Shown in pieces: positions 43,418 through 56,229 of a stretch of 64,000 nt of DNA (the stretch's first letter is position 1; each line of letters starts with the position of its first letter). A program made the position numbers and the translations under genes. The stretch comes from Limnohabitans sp. GTDB taxonomy: Bacteria > Pseudomonadota > Gammaproteobacteria > Burkholderiales > Burkholderiaceae_C. The stretch spans positions 248,001 through 312,000 of the forward strand of contig JAOATL010000004.1 of assembly GCA_030158125.1 (NCBI GenBank). Reading direction: 5' to 3'. The notes under the pieces are model-generated. The model was not told the origin of the DNA and did no database searches. It saw only the letters and a list, made by a program, of their open reading frames with translations.

Positions 43418-45787
43418 TTATTCCACACGTGCAATGTGCGTGGGCTTGAAACCCAGATCTGCAGCTTTGCCTTTTCGTGCTCTGGCCGCGCGCGCGTTGT
43501 TCAAGCTGCGAATTTCCAAAGTCTCCTCACGGTCTTTGCCGCCTCGACCAATGCCTGTCAGCTTCACACTGCGGGTATAGGCCGCAGCGCCAGCCAATGC
43601 GTCTTTGGCTTCTAAATCCAACAGCATCAAACCTCGCCCACCTTTTTCCATCAGCTTGAGTTCACTGATTTCAAAAGTAAGGATGCGGCCGCCTGTGGAG
43701 GCACATGCCACATGGGTTGCAGCCGGCATTGCAACAGCGCCAGGCTGTGGGGTTGCATTGGAGCCAGACACATGGGAAGGTGCACAAACAGACTCACCCT
43801 CACCCACTGTGAGGAATGACTTGCCGCCTTTTTGACGAGAAATCATGTTGTCCACTGTGGCCATGAAACCATAGCCACCAGAACTGGACAACAGCAAGGT
43901 GGCTGTCGCAGGTCCCGCAAAGAAGTGCGCCACTTGCGTACCCGCCTCTAGTTCAATCAAGGTGGTAATGGGCTGACCATCGCCGCGCGCGCCAGGCAAA
44001 GACGCCACAGGCACAGAGTAAACGCGGCCACTGCCCTTTTGTGCTGTACCAAACGCCAACAGCGTGTCGACAGTGCGGCATTCGAAGGTGCCGTACAGAC
44101 CGTCGCCCGCTTTGAATGCAAAACTGCTGGCATCGTGACCATGACCTTGGCGAGCACGCACCCAACCTTTTTGCGACACCACCACCGTGACGGGCTCGTC
44201 CACCACTTTCACTTCGGCCACAGCCTTCTTTTCTTCCTGAATCAGTGTACGGCGGGGATCGGCAAAGGTCTTGGCGTCTTGCTCAATCTCTTTGACCATC
44301 AAACGTTTCAGCGATGCTGGGTTGGCCAAAATTTCTTCGAGTTGAGTTTGCTCTGTACGCAACTCTTTCAACTCTTGCTCAATCTTGATGCCCTCCAAAC
44401 GGGCCAATTGGCGAAGGCGAATTTCAAGAATGTCTTCAGCTTGTCGTTCACTGAGCTTGAAGCGATCCATCAAGGCCTGTTTGGGCTCATCGCTTTGGCG
44501 AATGATGGCAATCACCTCATCGATGTTGAGCAACACCAGCTGACGACCCTCCAAAATGTGGATACGGTCCATGACTTTGCCTAAGCGATGCTCGGACCGT
44601 CGAACGATGGTTTGCTGACGGAACGTGATCCATTCAGAAATCATTTGGCGCAAGGACTTTTGGACCGGTTTGCCATCAATGCCCACCGAGGTCATGTTGA
44701 TGGGTGACGATGTTTCCAAGCTGGTGTGGGCCAGCAAAGCTGTGATCAATTCTTGCTGTTCAATGCGGCTGGTTTTAGGTTCAAACACCAAACGCACCGC
44801 GGCATCTTTGCTAGACTCATCGCGCACCACATCGAGCACCGACAAGATGCTGGCCTTGAGTTGCATTTGATCAGCACTTAAGGCTTTTTTGCCCGCCTTC
44901 ACTTTGGGATTGGTGAGCTCTTCAATTTCTTCCAACACTTTTTGCGAACTGACGCCGATGGGCAACTCAGTGACCACCAATTGCCACTGTCCGCGCGCCA
45001 TGTCTTCAATTTTCCAACGTGCGCGAACTTTGAGTGACCCACGGCCAGTACGGTAGGCATCGGCAATGTCACTGGCTGGGCTGATGATTTGACCACCACC
45101 TGGATAGTCGGGGCCCGGAATGAGTGCGAACAATTCTTCGTCACTGAGCTTGGGCGATTTGATGAGTGCCACGCAAGCATCGGCCACTTCACGCAAATTG
45201 TGACTTGGAATTTCGGTGGCCAAACCCACTGCAATGCCACTGGCACCATTCATCAATACAAAAGGCAAGCGCGCTGGCAACTGTCGGGGTTCCTCTGTGG
45301 AGCCGTCATAGTTGGGAATAAAGTCGACTGTGCCTTGGTCAATTTCATCCAACAACAAAGTCGTGATCTTGGAAAGTCGCGCTTCGGTGTAACGCATGGC
45401 CGCCGCACCATCGCCGTCGCGGCTGCCAAAGTTGCCTTGACCATCAATCAGGGGGTAGCGCTGGCTGAAGTCTTGCGCCATGCGCACCAACGCATCGTAA
45501 GCCGCTTGGTCGCCGTGCGGATGAAAACGACCCAACACATCGCCCACCACACGAGCACTTTTGACTGGCTTGGCGCCTGTGGCCCCCGAGAAGTCTAGAC
45601 CCATGCGGGACATCGAATAAAGAATGCGGCGTTGCACTGGCTTTTGGCCATCGCACACATCGGGCAACGCACGGCCCTTGACCACGCTTAGCGCATATTC
45701 AAGGTAAGCACGCTGTGCGTAGGTGGCCAAGTTCAAGGAGTCATCGGACTCGCTGTTTTGCAGGTCTAAAGTGGGTTGATCATTCAT
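43418..45787 (-). CDS. parC: DNA topoisomerase IV subunit A
   Basis: Breaks and rejoins DNA to separate linked daughter chromosomes, together with ParE. The protein has 789 residues, slightly longer than E. coli ParC (752). The active-site tyrosine is Tyr133 in [11 protein letters not shown], in the winged-helix domain, and the region around residues 85-95 ([20 protein letters not shown]) is the quinolone-resistance region. The C-terminal beta-pinwheel is less conserved and contains [13 protein letters not shown]. The start at 45787 is the first ATG in frame and fits family N-termini. It is 35 bp downstream of parE on the same strand. Confidence 0.96.
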   Translation of the reverse strand: MNDQPTLDLQNSESDDSLNLATYAQRAYLEYALSVVKGRALPDVCDGQKPVQRRILYSMSRMGLDFSGATGAKPVKSARVVGDVLGRFHPHGDQAAYDALVRMAQDFSQRYPLIDGQGNFGSRDGDGAAAMRYTEARLSKITTLLLDEIDQGTVDFIPNYDGSTEEPRQLPARLPFVLMNGASGIAVGLATEIPSHNLREVADACVALIKSPKLSDEELFALIPGPDYPGGGQIISPASDIADAYRTGRGSLKVRARWKIEDMARGQWQLVVTELPIGVSSQKVLEEIEELTNPKVKAGKKALSADQMQLKASILSVLDVVRDESSKDAAVRLVFEPKTSRIEQQELITALLAHTSLETSSPINMTSVGIDGKPVQKSLRQMISEWITFRQQTIVRRSEHRLGKVMDRIHILEGRQLVLLNIDEVIAIIRQSDEPKQALMDRFKLSERQAEDILEIRLRQLARLEGIKIEQELKELRTEQTQLEEILANPASLKRLMVKEIEQDAKTFADPRRTLIQEEKKAVAEVKVVDEPVTVVVSQKGWVRARQGHGHDASSFAFKAGDGLYGTFECRTVDTLLAFGTAQKGSGRVYSVPVASLPGARGDGQPITTLIELEAGTQVAHFFAGPATATLLLSSSGGYGFMATVDNMISRQKGGKSFLTVGEGESVCAPSHVSGSNATPQPGAVAMPAATHVACASTGGRILTFEISELKLMEKGGRGLMLLDLEAKDALAGAAAYTRSVKLTGIGRGGKDREETLEIRSLNNARAARARKGKAADLGFKPTHIARVE

Positions 45788-45822
45788 GGTGTGTTCAATT
45801 CAATTTTGCGCATGGCAAGCGA

Positions 45823-47802
45823 TTAGATGTCCACGTCGATGTCATCGCCGTGCAACTCCATGAGTTCACGGCGTGCCGCGGCCTCGCCTTTGCCCATCAA
45901 TTGCGTGATCAAACTTTCAGTTTGTGCAAAATTCAAAGTGCCCAATTGCACAGGCAGCAAACGGCGGGTATCAGGGTTCAGCGTGGTTTCCCACAACTGC
46001 TCGGCACTCATCTCGCCCAAGCCTTTGAAACGGCTGATGCTCCAAGCGCCCTCGCGCACACCATCTTTGCGCAACTTGTCGAGCATGCTTTGCAACTCGG
46101 CATCGTCCAAAGCATACATTTTGGAAGCTGGTTTTTTGCCGCGCGCTGGTGCATCCACTCGGAACAAAGGTGGACGCGCCACAAACACATTGCCGGTTTC
46201 GATCAGCTTGGGAAAATGGCGGAAGAACAGCGTGAGCAGCAAGACTTGAATGTGCGAGCCATCCACATCAGCATCACTCAAGATGCAAATTTTGCCGTAA
46301 CGCAAACCCGACAAATCGGGCGAGTCGTTGGGGCCATGGGGGTCCACACCAATCGCGACGGAGATGTCGTGAATTTCGTTGTTGGCAAACAACCGATCAC
46401 GATCGACTTCCCACGTGTTAAGGACCTTGCCGCGCAGCGGCAAAATGGCTTGACACTCTTTGTCTCGGCCCATCTTGGCACTGCCGCCCGCCGAGTCGCC
46501 CTCGACCAAAAACACCTCATTGTGCGCCGTGTCTTTGCTTTCGCAGTCGGTCAATTTACCTGGTAAAACCGCCACACCAGAGCTCTTGCGCTTCTCCACT
46601 TTTTGGCCCGCTTTTTGGCGGTGCTGTGCGGCCTTGATGGCCAGCTCAGCCAATTTCTTGCCATACTCCACGTGCTCGTTGAGCCACAACTCCAAACTAG
46701 GGCGCACAAAGCTGGAAACCAAACGCACGGCATCACGCGAATTCAAGCGTTCTTTGATTTGTCCTTGAAATTGGGGGTCGAGCACTTTGGCCGACAGCAC
46801 AAAACTGGCGCGTGCAAACACGTCCTCTGGCATGAGCTTGACGCCCTTGGGCAGCAAACTATGCAATTCGATGAAACTTTTAACCGCCGTGAACAAGCCG
46901 TCGCGTAAACCACTGTCGTGCGTGCCACCCGCGCTGGTGGGAATCAAGTTTACATAACTCTCTCGAACCGGCTGGCCGTCCTCGGTAAATGCCACAGCCC
47001 AACTGGCGCCTTCGCCTTCAGCAAAGCTGTCGTTGTTGCCATCGGCAAAGCCTTCGCCTTCAAACAAGGGGATGACAGGGTCGCCGTGCAATGTTTGCAT
47101 GAGGTAATCACGCAAGCCCGCTTTGTATTGCCACGTTTGAGTGTCCTTGGTTTTCTCATTGAGCAAGGTCACTGTGACACCGGGCATGAGCACCGCTTTG
47201 CTGCGCAGCAAATGCGTGAGCTCGGCCATCGGCAACGCACTCGATTCAAAATATTTGGCATCGGGCCATACGCGCACAGTGGTGCCCTGCTTGCGATCCC
47301 CCTCACCCGCTTTGCGCGTGACCAAGGCTTCCACCACATCGCCGCCCGAAAAAGCCAATGTGGCCACTTGACCTTCACGATAACTGCTGGCTTCCAAACG
47401 CTTGGCCAGCGCATTGGTAACGCTGACACCCACACCGTGCAAACCGCCTGAAAAACTGTAGGCACCGCCCTTGCCTTTGTCGAACTTGCCGCCCGCATGC
47501 AAGCGTGTGAACACCAATTCAATGACCGGCGCTTTTTCCTCAGGGTGCAGCCCAAAGGGAATGCCACGACCATCGTCTTCTATGCTGACCGAACCATCGG
47601 CGTGCAGGGTGACTTTGATTTTTTTACCGTGGCCAGCCAGCGCTTCGTCGGCAGCGTTGTCCAACACCTCTTGAATCACGTGCAAGGGGTTGTCGGTTCG
47701 GGTGTACATGCCCGGGCGTTGTTTGACGGGCTCTAGGCCTTTGAGAACTCGAATTGAGCCTTCGCCATATTCAGGAGATGCATTGGAGGTAGTAGTAGCC
47801 AT
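45823..47802 (-). CDS. parE: DNA topoisomerase IV subunit B
   Basis: ATPase subunit of topoisomerase IV, partner of ParC. From the ATG at 47802 it has 659 residues, close to the normal 630-660. Visible motifs are the GHKL nucleotide-binding segments VLDNAADEALAGHGKKI, DGRGIPFG and GGLHGVGVS. The TOPRIM metal site has EGDSAGGSA and DADVDGSHI, and the ParE-specific MSAEQLWETTLNP lies near the C-terminus. A longer frame to 47976 exists upstream, but it is not protein-like and lies opposite the methyltransferase promoter region. It is followed by parC. Confidence 0.96.
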   Translation of the reverse strand: MATTTSNASPEYGEGSIRVLKGLEPVKQRPGMYTRTDNPLHVIQEVLDNAADEALAGHGKKIKVTLHADGSVSIEDDGRGIPFGLHPEEKAPVIELVFTRLHAGGKFDKGKGGAYSFSGGLHGVGVSVTNALAKRLEASSYREGQVATLAFSGGDVVEALVTRKAGEGDRKQGTTVRVWPDAKYFESSALPMAELTHLLRSKAVLMPGVTVTLLNEKTKDTQTWQYKAGLRDYLMQTLHGDPVIPLFEGEGFADGNNDSFAEGEGASWAVAFTEDGQPVRESYVNLIPTSAGGTHDSGLRDGLFTAVKSFIELHSLLPKGVKLMPEDVFARASFVLSAKVLDPQFQGQIKERLNSRDAVRLVSSFVRPSLELWLNEHVEYGKKLAELAIKAAQHRQKAGQKVEKRKSSGVAVLPGKLTDCESKDTAHNEVFLVEGDSAGGSAKMGRDKECQAILPLRGKVLNTWEVDRDRLFANNEIHDISVAIGVDPHGPNDSPDLSGLRYGKICILSDADVDGSHIQVLLLTLFFRHFPKLIETGNVFVARPPLFRVDAPARGKKPASKMYALDDAELQSMLDKLRKDGVREGAWSISRFKGLGEMSAEQLWETTLNPDTRRLLPVQLGTLNFAQTESLITQLMGKGEAAARRELMELHGDDIDVDI

Positions 47803-47928
47803 GGGCGCAGATTGTAGTGTGATTTCAAACAAACCACTGGATGAATTTACAGCCCTGCAGAACCGCGAAGGTTCTGGACATTCAGGCATCATTGCCCATT
47901 CACAACCCTGAACAGAAAATTCCCCGAC

Positions 47929-48471
47929 ATGCACGGCACCGAAGCACCTTCCCAATGGGTCACACGCTGGACGCACCTCCTCTCACCCCAAAGCCAAGTC
48001 TTGGACCTGGCGTGTGGGGCTGGCCGGCACATGCGCTGGCTTGCTGAACATGGGCACAACTGCGTGGGCGTCGACCGTTCACCAGAGGCACTCGATGCCG
48101 CTCAAGCGTTTGGACAAGTGATTCATGCAGACATCGAGGGCGGGCCCTGGCCCTTTCAGGGTCAACAGTTTGATGCGATCGTTGTGACAAATTACCTATG
48201 GCGCCCGCTCATGCCTGCCATTTTGGAAAGCCTTCATCCGCAAGGCATTTTGATTTACGAGACCTTCGCGCTTGGCCATGAAAAAATTGGCAAGCCATCC
48301 AGACCAGAATTTTTGCTTAAACCGGGTGAATTGCTGCAAATTTGCATGCAAATGCACGTCATTGCATACGAAGACGGTTACTCAGACCAGCCGCCCAAAT
48401 TTGTTCAACGAATTGTGGCGACACCACAAGTCCCAGCATCCGGTCAACAGTTTGGTCTTGGCTGTCGTTAG
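47929..48471 (+). CDS. SAM-dependent methyltransferase (class I)
   Basis: A 180-residue Rossmann-fold methyltransferase. SAM motif I is VLDLACGAGRHMRWLA near residue 25-40, followed by VGVDRSPEAL as motif II and QFDAIVVTNYLWRPLMPAI as the later core. It resembles the TehB/tellurite-resistance group of small methyltransferases, but the substrate is unknown. It is divergent from parE over about 126 bp and 30 bp upstream of dapA, with which it may be transcribed. Confidence 0.85.
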   Translation: MHGTEAPSQWVTRWTHLLSPQSQVLDLACGAGRHMRWLAEHGHNCVGVDRSPEALDAAQAFGQVIHADIEGGPWPFQGQQFDAIVVTNYLWRPLMPAILESLHPQGILIYETFALGHEKIGKPSRPEFLLKPGELLQICMQMHVIAYEDGYSDQPPKFVQRIVATPQVPASGQQFGLGCR

Positions 48472-48501
48472 AATGCTCAATTGTCGCTTTACTCATACGC
48501 C

Positions 48502-49398
48502 ATGACGAAAACTTTCCAACCCATTACTGGCAGCATTCCCGCCCTCATCACCCCCATGCTCGAAGACGGCGCGGTGGACTATGGCAGCCTGCGAAAACTG
48601 ATTGATTGGCACATTGCCGAAGGCACTGACTGTATTGGGGTGGTCGGCACCACGGGCGAGTCGCCAACGGTCAATGTTGAAGAACACCGAGAAATCATTC
48701 GCGTCTCAGTCGAGCAAGCCAAAGGCCGCGTACCCATCATGGCGGGCTGCGGCGCCAACTCCACGGCCGAAGCCATCGAATTGGCCAAGTTTGCCAAAAA
48801 CGTTGGCGCAGATTGCCAATTGCAAGTGGTGCCCTACTACAACAAGCCAACGCAAGAAGGCATGTACCAACACTTCAAGGCCATTGCAGAAGCAGTGCCC
48901 GATTTGCCCATCATTCTGTACAACGTACCAGGCCGTTCAGTGGCCGACATGCAGCACGACACTGTGTTGCGTTTGGCCCAAGTGCCAGGCATCGTGGGCA
49001 TCAAAGAAGCAACAGGTAACATCGAGCGGGCGCAGTGGCTTATTCGTGATCTGCCCAAAGAGTTTGCGGTTTATTCCGGAGACGATCCAACCGCTGTGGC
49101 ACTGATGCTTTGCGGTGGCAAAGGCAACGTCAGTGTGACAGCCAACGTGGCGCCACGTTTGATGCATGAGCTATGTGTTGCAGCCATGTCTGGCAACATT
49201 CAAAAAGCCATGGACATTCAATTCAAGTTGATGCCTATGCACAAGAATTTATTTGTAGAAGCCAACCCCATTCCTGTCAAATGGGCCTTGGCCCGGATGG
49301 GCATGTGCGGTGGCACATTGCGCCTGCCCATGACAGAACTCTCTTCCTCGCAGCAACCCGCGGTAGAAGCCGCGATGCGCGCCAGCGGACTCATTTAA
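48502..49398 (+). CDS. dapA: 4-hydroxy-tetrahydrodipicolinate synthase
   Basis: Condenses pyruvate with aspartate semialdehyde in the lysine and diaminopimelate pathway. The protein has 298 residues from the ATG at 48502 (family-like [19 protein letters not shown]). The Schiff-base lysine is Lys168 in [11 protein letters not shown], the catalytic tyrosines are Tyr112/113 ([10 protein letters not shown]) and Tyr140 (YNVPGR), and Thr50/Thr51 lie in GTTGES. A TTG frame to 48481 is open but overlaps nothing else of note. It is followed directly by bamC (9 bp), as in many proteobacteria, so the pair is probably one operon. Confidence 0.97.
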   Translation: MTKTFQPITGSIPALITPMLEDGAVDYGSLRKLIDWHIAEGTDCIGVVGTTGESPTVNVEEHREIIRVSVEQAKGRVPIMAGCGANSTAEAIELAKFAKNVGADCQLQVVPYYNKPTQEGMYQHFKAIAEAVPDLPIILYNVPGRSVADMQHDTVLRLAQVPGIVGIKEATGNIERAQWLIRDLPKEFAVYSGDDPTAVALMLCGGKGNVSVTANVAPRLMHELCVAAMSGNIQKAMDIQFKLMPMHKNLFVEANPIPVKWALARMGMCGGTLRLPMTELSSSQQPAVEAAMRASGLI

Positions 49399-49407
49399 GG
49401 ACAAACC

Positions 49408-50550
49408 GTGAATCGATTTGAATCTATGCCTCGCCGTTTGAATGTTTTGGCATGCGCAGCCGGCCTCACCTGCTTGCTGGCCGCTTGCTCTAGCTTGGAA
49501 GAAAGCAAAATCGATTACAAGAGTGCCAGCCAAGCGCCCACCCTTTCTGTCCCACCCGATCTGACACAACTGAAAAGAGATTCTCGGTATCAAGTTGCCG
49601 GCACGGGTCCCTCAAGTGCGTTGGCCAACAGCAACGCTGGTGCACCTCGTGCAATCAACGACGCCGGGACAGCCACCAATCAAGCTGGCAATGCCAAAAT
49701 TGTTCGCACCGGAACTCAGCGTTATTTGGTGGTGCAGCGCACAGCCGATTCGGTTTGGGAACCCCTGCGTGAATTCTGGAAAGACAATGGCTTTGTGCTC
49801 AGCACGGACCAAGCCGAGTTGGGCATCATGGAAACAGAATGGGCTGAAAACCGCGCCAAGTTGCCCCAAGATTTCATTCGCAAAACTGTGGGCAAAATGT
49901 TCGATTCGCTCTACTCAACGGGTGAGCGAGATCGCTTTAGAACGCGTGTAGAACGCACGGCCAATGGTCTAGAAATTACCATCACACACCGCGGCATGGC
50001 TGAAATTTACACCAGCCCCCTCAAAGACCAAACGGTGTGGTCACCTCGACCTGCAGACACCGAATTGGAAATCGAGTTCCTGCGTCGTTTGATGTTGCGT
50101 TTGGGTGGGCAGCAGCAGACTGGCACGAACAACAATGTGGCTGCACTCGCCACCACCAGCATGCCCCAGTCCAAAGGTCTGGCTGCCGATGTCAAATTGA
50201 GCAGAGTGAACCAACTGCCAGCCATTGAAATCAAAGACGGTTTTGACCGGGCTTGGCGTCGTGTGGGGGTGGCCATTGACCGAACCGGGTTTACAGTCGA
50301 AGACCGTGACCGCGCACAAGGTGTCTTTTTTGTGCGGTATGCGCCACCAGGCTCACCAGACAAGGAACCCGGCTTCTTTGCCAAGCTTTTCTCCAGCGAA
50401 AAAGCAGCGCCTGCTTTGGCCAAGTACCGCATTGCCGTCACCAGCAAAGGTGATGTGTCTACAGTACAAGTTCAAGGCGCAGATGGGATTGCCGAAACTT
50501 CTGCCAACGCTGAAAAAATCATCAAACTCTTGGCCGATGAAATCAAGTAA
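49408..50550 (+). CDS. bamC: Outer-membrane protein assembly factor BamC
   Basis: Lipoprotein of the BAM complex that helps insert beta-barrel proteins into the outer membrane. The 380 residues start with GTG, a signal peptide and a lipobox LAAC whose lipidated cysteine is Cys27. The N-terminal unstructured segment and two helix-grip domains follow; RTADSVWEPLREFWKDNGF and the later DGFDRAWRRVGVAIDRTGF mark them. The sequence is divergent, and the call depends on the lipobox, length and position after dapA. A bidirectional terminator lies about 80 bp after the stop. Confidence 0.88.
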   Translation: MNRFESMPRRLNVLACAAGLTCLLAACSSLEESKIDYKSASQAPTLSVPPDLTQLKRDSRYQVAGTGPSSALANSNAGAPRAINDAGTATNQAGNAKIVRTGTQRYLVVQRTADSVWEPLREFWKDNGFVLSTDQAELGIMETEWAENRAKLPQDFIRKTVGKMFDSLYSTGERDRFRTRVERTANGLEITITHRGMAEIYTSPLKDQTVWSPRPADTELEIEFLRRLMLRLGGQQQTGTNNNVAALATTSMPQSKGLAADVKLSRVNQLPAIEIKDGFDRAWRRVGVAIDRTGFTVEDRDRAQGVFFVRYAPPGSPDKEPGFFAKLFSSEKAAPALAKYRIAVTSKGDVSTVQVQGADGIAETSANAEKIIKLLADEIK

Positions 50551-50631
50551 CGCTTGAAGCAACGCTTGAAATAAGGCTTGCACGTGCCCACACCCAAAGT
50601 CTGGGCAAGAAGTTAGTACAGCGACAGACGA

Positions 50632-50660
50632 AAAAAAACCCCGCAATGCGGGGTTTTTTT
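50632..50660. terminator. Bidirectional intrinsic terminator between bamC and the small lipoprotein gene
   Basis: CCCCGC (50639-50644) pairs with GCGGGG (50648-50653) around the loop AAT, with eight As before and seven Ts after. The A and T tracts can extend the stem and serve as U-tracts in both directions. It serves bamC on the plus strand and the small lipoprotein on the minus strand. Confidence 0.9.
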
Positions 50661-50672
50661 GCATTCCAAGAA

Positions 50673-50882
50673 TTACTTCTTAGGAGCTTCTGCAGGAGCA
50701 GCAGCAGGTGCGGCAGCAGCGTCAGCTGGCTTAGCGTCAGCAGCAGGCGCAGCAGGTGCGTCAGCAGCAGGTGCAGGTGCAGCAGCAGCAGGTGCGGGTG
50801 CAGGAGCAGCTTCTTCTTTTTTACCGCAGGCAGCCAAAGCAGCAGCAGCGATCACGGCGGCCAAAACGAGAGACTTGTTCAT
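50673..50882 (-). CDS. Small Ala/Pro-rich lipoprotein, function unknown
   Basis: A 69-residue protein: signal peptide with lipobox LAAC (Cys19), then GKKEE and a tail made almost only of Ala, Pro, Asp, Glu and Lys (repeats of APA, ADAPA, AAPAEA). No enzyme domain can be present, and the tail should be extended and flexible. It resembles no family I can name beyond the general Ala-rich lipoproteins of Burkholderiales. AAGGAAAA precedes the ATG at good spacing. A TATAAT-like box and a structured leader of about 110 bases lie upstream, and a strong terminator downstream, so it looks like a well-expressed monocistronic gene. Low-complexity sequence alone would be doubtful; the lipobox and ribosome site support it. 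Confidence 0.7.
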   Translation of the reverse strand: MNKSLVLAAVIAAAALAACGKKEEAAPAPAPAAAAPAPAADAPAAPAADAKPADAAAAPAAAPAEAPKK

Positions 50883-50910
50883 GATTATTTTCCTTAAAGT
50901 TAGTGAAAAA

Positions 50911-50929
50911 ACAATTTCCGGGAAATTGT
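50911..50929. promoter_or_regulatory. 19-bp palindrome upstream of the small lipoprotein gene
   Basis: The arms ACAATTTCC (50911-50919) and GGAAATTGT (50921-50929) are exact inverted copies around one central G. It sits 28 bases upstream of the lipoprotein ATG. It could be a leader hairpin or a site for a regulator. Confidence 0.55.
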
Positions 50930-50977
50930 CATCAAGGCTGGTTAAAACCCTGTTGACAGAACAGCGAGCACTCGAGC

Positions 50978-51002
50978 TCCCGCTGTACAGCCGGGAATTA
51001 TA
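50978..51002 (-). promoter_or_regulatory. Probable promoter box and leader hairpin of the small lipoprotein gene
   Basis: On the minus strand a perfect TATAAT lies at 51002-50997, but no good -35 is seen 16-18 bp upstream. Just inside it, TCCC/CGGGA flank the perfect 10-bp palindrome GCTGTACAGC (50982-50991). If this is the promoter, the mRNA leader is about 110 bases and carries this hairpin and the 50911-50929 palindrome. Confidence 0.45.
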
Positions 51003-51050
51003 GCCGGACTTACAGGGTAATTACTAGGGCCATAAAAGACCCCACGATGA

Positions 51051-52187
51051 TTAGTGCCACCAGCCCTCTTCCCACCATGCTTGCATCAATTCGGCAGCGT
51101 CATCACTCAACTGTTCTGCCAAATCTGCAGACAAGCATTTGTCATTTGCCAACTGTCGCAACAATTTGGCATCCCGCCCTGCTGCTCTAAAGCTTTCCCC
51201 GTTGATGAAGATGTGCTTGGGGTCGAATAACATTTTGGTTCGGCGGTCTAAGCGCACATCAGCTGGCCAGGCGAAGTTTGGCAAATCATCTTGGTCGGGG
51301 GTGTCAAACCAAACATTGGGCTTGGGCTCGGTCAAAGACTCACCCAGCAAACAATTTAACAATTGAGGATCTTTCAAGGCTTTGGCCACGGCGTCGGCCG
51401 CAAACTGCTGTAGCGCCTGCGGTATGGCGGCATCTCGGATGGCGGCATCTTGCCCAGGGTCTTGGTAAAGCGCATCTCTTGCGCTGCCACATTCTTCCGC
51501 AACTTCTTCCGACAAGCCCATCAACAATTCGCTGGCCAATTCGGCACTGCGAGGCACGCGAAAACCGACAGAGTAAGTCATGCACTCGCCAACAGCAATG
51601 CCATCGTGCGCGTAGCCCGGCGGCAAGTACAGCATGTCCCCAGGATTGAGAACGAACTCAGTTTCTGGCGTAAATTCTTTGAGAATTTTGAGCGGTACAC
51701 CTTCTTGTAATTCAAATTTTTTCTGCCGGCCAATGCGCCACTTGCGCTGGCCATGGGCTTGCAGCAAAAACACGTCATAGCTGTCGAAATGCGGCCCCAC
51801 GCCGCCGCCATCAGTGGCATAGCTGATCATCAAATCGTCTAATCGCGCATCGGGCACAAATCGAAACTGTTGAAGCAACGCGTGCACATCCTCGTTGTGT
51901 AAATCAACGCCCTGAATCAACACCGTCCAATCTGGGGTTTTAAAGGTCGGCAGGCTTTTACGGGCCATTGGGCCTTTTTTCAAAGTCCACTGACCGCCTT
52001 GGCGAACAATGTGCCTAGACTCCACTTCTTCACTTTCCACCATCTCCAGCAGCGCTGTGCGTGCAATGAGGGGCTTCATCTGCGGTATGGCTTGGCGAAT
52101 CAGCAAAGGCTTTTTCTGCCAGTGGCGTTTCATAAACTGTTCGGGCGTCAAACCACCCAACAAGGTTAAAGCTGTGTTTTTTTGCAT
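51051..52187 (-). CDS. roxA: JmjC-type ribosomal protein oxygenase (RoxA/YcfD-like)
   Basis: Fe(II)/2-oxoglutarate-dependent hydroxylase of the cupin fold; the E. coli homologue hydroxylates an arginine of ribosomal protein L16. The protein has 378 residues from the ATG at 52187. The iron ligands are His133 and Asp135 (GPHFDSYDVF) and His194 (PPGYAHDGIA). The C-terminal region supplies a dimerisation helix and a winged-helix domain. A TTG at 52202 in frame is possible but less likely. It is divergent from slyD over 44 bp. Confidence 0.9.
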   Translation of the reverse strand: MQKNTALTLLGGLTPEQFMKRHWQKKPLLIRQAIPQMKPLIARTALLEMVESEEVESRHIVRQGGQWTLKKGPMARKSLPTFKTPDWTVLIQGVDLHNEDVHALLQQFRFVPDARLDDLMISYATDGGGVGPHFDSYDVFLLQAHGQRKWRIGRQKKFELQEGVPLKILKEFTPETEFVLNPGDMLYLPPGYAHDGIAVGECMTYSVGFRVPRSAELASELLMGLSEEVAEECGSARDALYQDPGQDAAIRDAAIPQALQQFAADAVAKALKDPQLLNCLLGESLTEPKPNVWFDTPDQDDLPNFAWPADVRLDRRTKMLFDPKHIFINGESFRAAGRDAKLLRQLANDKCLSADLAEQLSDDAAELMQAWWEEGWWH

Positions 52188-52231
52188 AGGAACCTGATCC
52201 AAATCGATTTCAAAACTGCGACAATTCTGGG

Positions 52232-52768
52232 ATGGATATTACTTCTCAATGTGTGGTCGAACTGACCTGGACGCTCAAAGATACTTTGGGCGAAGTTTTG
52301 GACCAGCTCGACGAGCCTGTGGCTTTCTATGTAGGCGGCCATGATTTGCTGCCCAAAATTGAAGAGGCTTTGCAAGGTCACAGCGTAGGTGCCAAGGTCG
52401 ACTTGCACCTAGAACCCGAAGACGCCTTTGGCGACTTCGACGAAAATCTGCTTTTTTTAGAACCGCGCGCGCTGTTTCCCAAAGACATCGAAGAAGGCCT
52501 GACCATTGAGGGCTCCGCTTTGCCATCTGCATGCAACCCCGACGCACCGCGCAACGTGCTCTACACCATCACCGAAATTTACCCCGAGCATGTCGTGCTA
52601 GACGGCAACCACCCCTTGTCGGGCATTGCCCTTCGACTGAGTTTGCAAGTCACGGATGTGCGCTTGGCCACCGATCAGGAGCAAGAAGCCGGCACTTGTG
52701 GCACTGGTTTTTTCAAGATTGAAATTGGTGACACGCCAGCGTCGTCTGGTGGTGGCTTGCTTCACTGA
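52232..52768 (+). CDS. slyD: FKBP-type peptidyl-prolyl isomerase SlyD-like
   Basis: Prolyl isomerase with chaperone activity. At 178 residues it has the FKBP core split by an insert-in-flap domain: VVELTWTLKD and VAFYVGGHDLLPKIEEALQG form the first core part, and LEPEDAFGDFDENL leads into the insert. The usual His/Cys-rich metal-binding tail of E. coli SlyD is absent (only one Cys in the last 20 residues), so nickel storage is unlikely. No strong ribosome-binding site is seen before the ATG. It converges on dut with 5 bp between stops. Confidence 0.88.
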   Translation: MDITSQCVVELTWTLKDTLGEVLDQLDEPVAFYVGGHDLLPKIEEALQGHSVGAKVDLHLEPEDAFGDFDENLLFLEPRALFPKDIEEGLTIEGSALPSACNPDAPRNVLYTITEIYPEHVVLDGNHPLSGIALRLSLQVTDVRLATDQEQEAGTCGTGFFKIEIGDTPASSGGGLLH

Positions 52769-52773
52769 GCCGT

Positions 52774-53226
52774 TCAACGCTTTCCAGTTGAGCCGTAGCC
52801 ACCTTCTCCGCGCTCGCTGGGTGCATCAAACTCGGTCACCACATTGAAGCGTGCTTGCACCACGGGTACGATGACCATTTGTGCAATGCGCTCCATCGGC
52901 TGAATGGTGAATGCTTCCTGGCTGCGATTCCAGCAACTCACCATCAAAGGCCCTTGGTAATCACTGTCGATCAAGCCCACCAAGTTACCCAGCACGATGC
53001 CGTGCTTATGGCCCAAGCCTGAACGAGGCAACAACATGGCTGCAAAGCCTGCGTCTTTGAGGTAGACCGACAAGCCCGTTGGTATCAATTGCCAAGCATT
53101 CGGTTGCAGCGTGATGGGCGCATCCAAACAAGCCCGCAAATCGAGGCCAGCACTGCCAGGCGTGGCATAGGCAGGCAATTGATCCGCCATGCGCGGGTCT
53201 AAAATTTTGACATCAACATTCATCAT
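52774..53226 (-). CDS. dut: Deoxyuridine 5'-triphosphate nucleotidohydrolase (dUTPase)
   Basis: Hydrolyses dUTP to dUMP, keeping uracil out of DNA and feeding dTMP synthesis. The protein has 150 residues (149 from the second ATG at 53223), as usual for the trimeric family. Motifs are visible: [44 protein letters not shown], and the C-terminal [11 protein letters not shown] that closes the active site. A TTG at 53235 would extend it, overlapping the coaBC end; ATG 53226 is preferred. It follows coaBC by 12 bp on the same strand, a common bacterial pairing. Confidence 0.97.
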   Translation of the reverse strand: MMNVDVKILDPRMADQLPAYATPGSAGLDLRACLDAPITLQPNAWQLIPTGLSVYLKDAGFAAMLLPRSGLGHKHGIVLGNLVGLIDSDYQGPLMVSCWNRSQEAFTIQPMERIAQMVIVPVVQARFNVVTEFDAPSERGEGGYGSTGKR

Positions 53227-53238
53227 ATTTGGCAAGAC

Positions 53239-56202
<2,964 letters not shown>

Positions 56203-56229
56203 TTTTCAAGCCACTAGACAAGGAACACC

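Noticed and set aside
47803-47976. N-terminal extension of ParE to 47976
   Set aside because: It overlaps the divergent methyltransferase gene and its sequence is unlike any ParE N-terminus.
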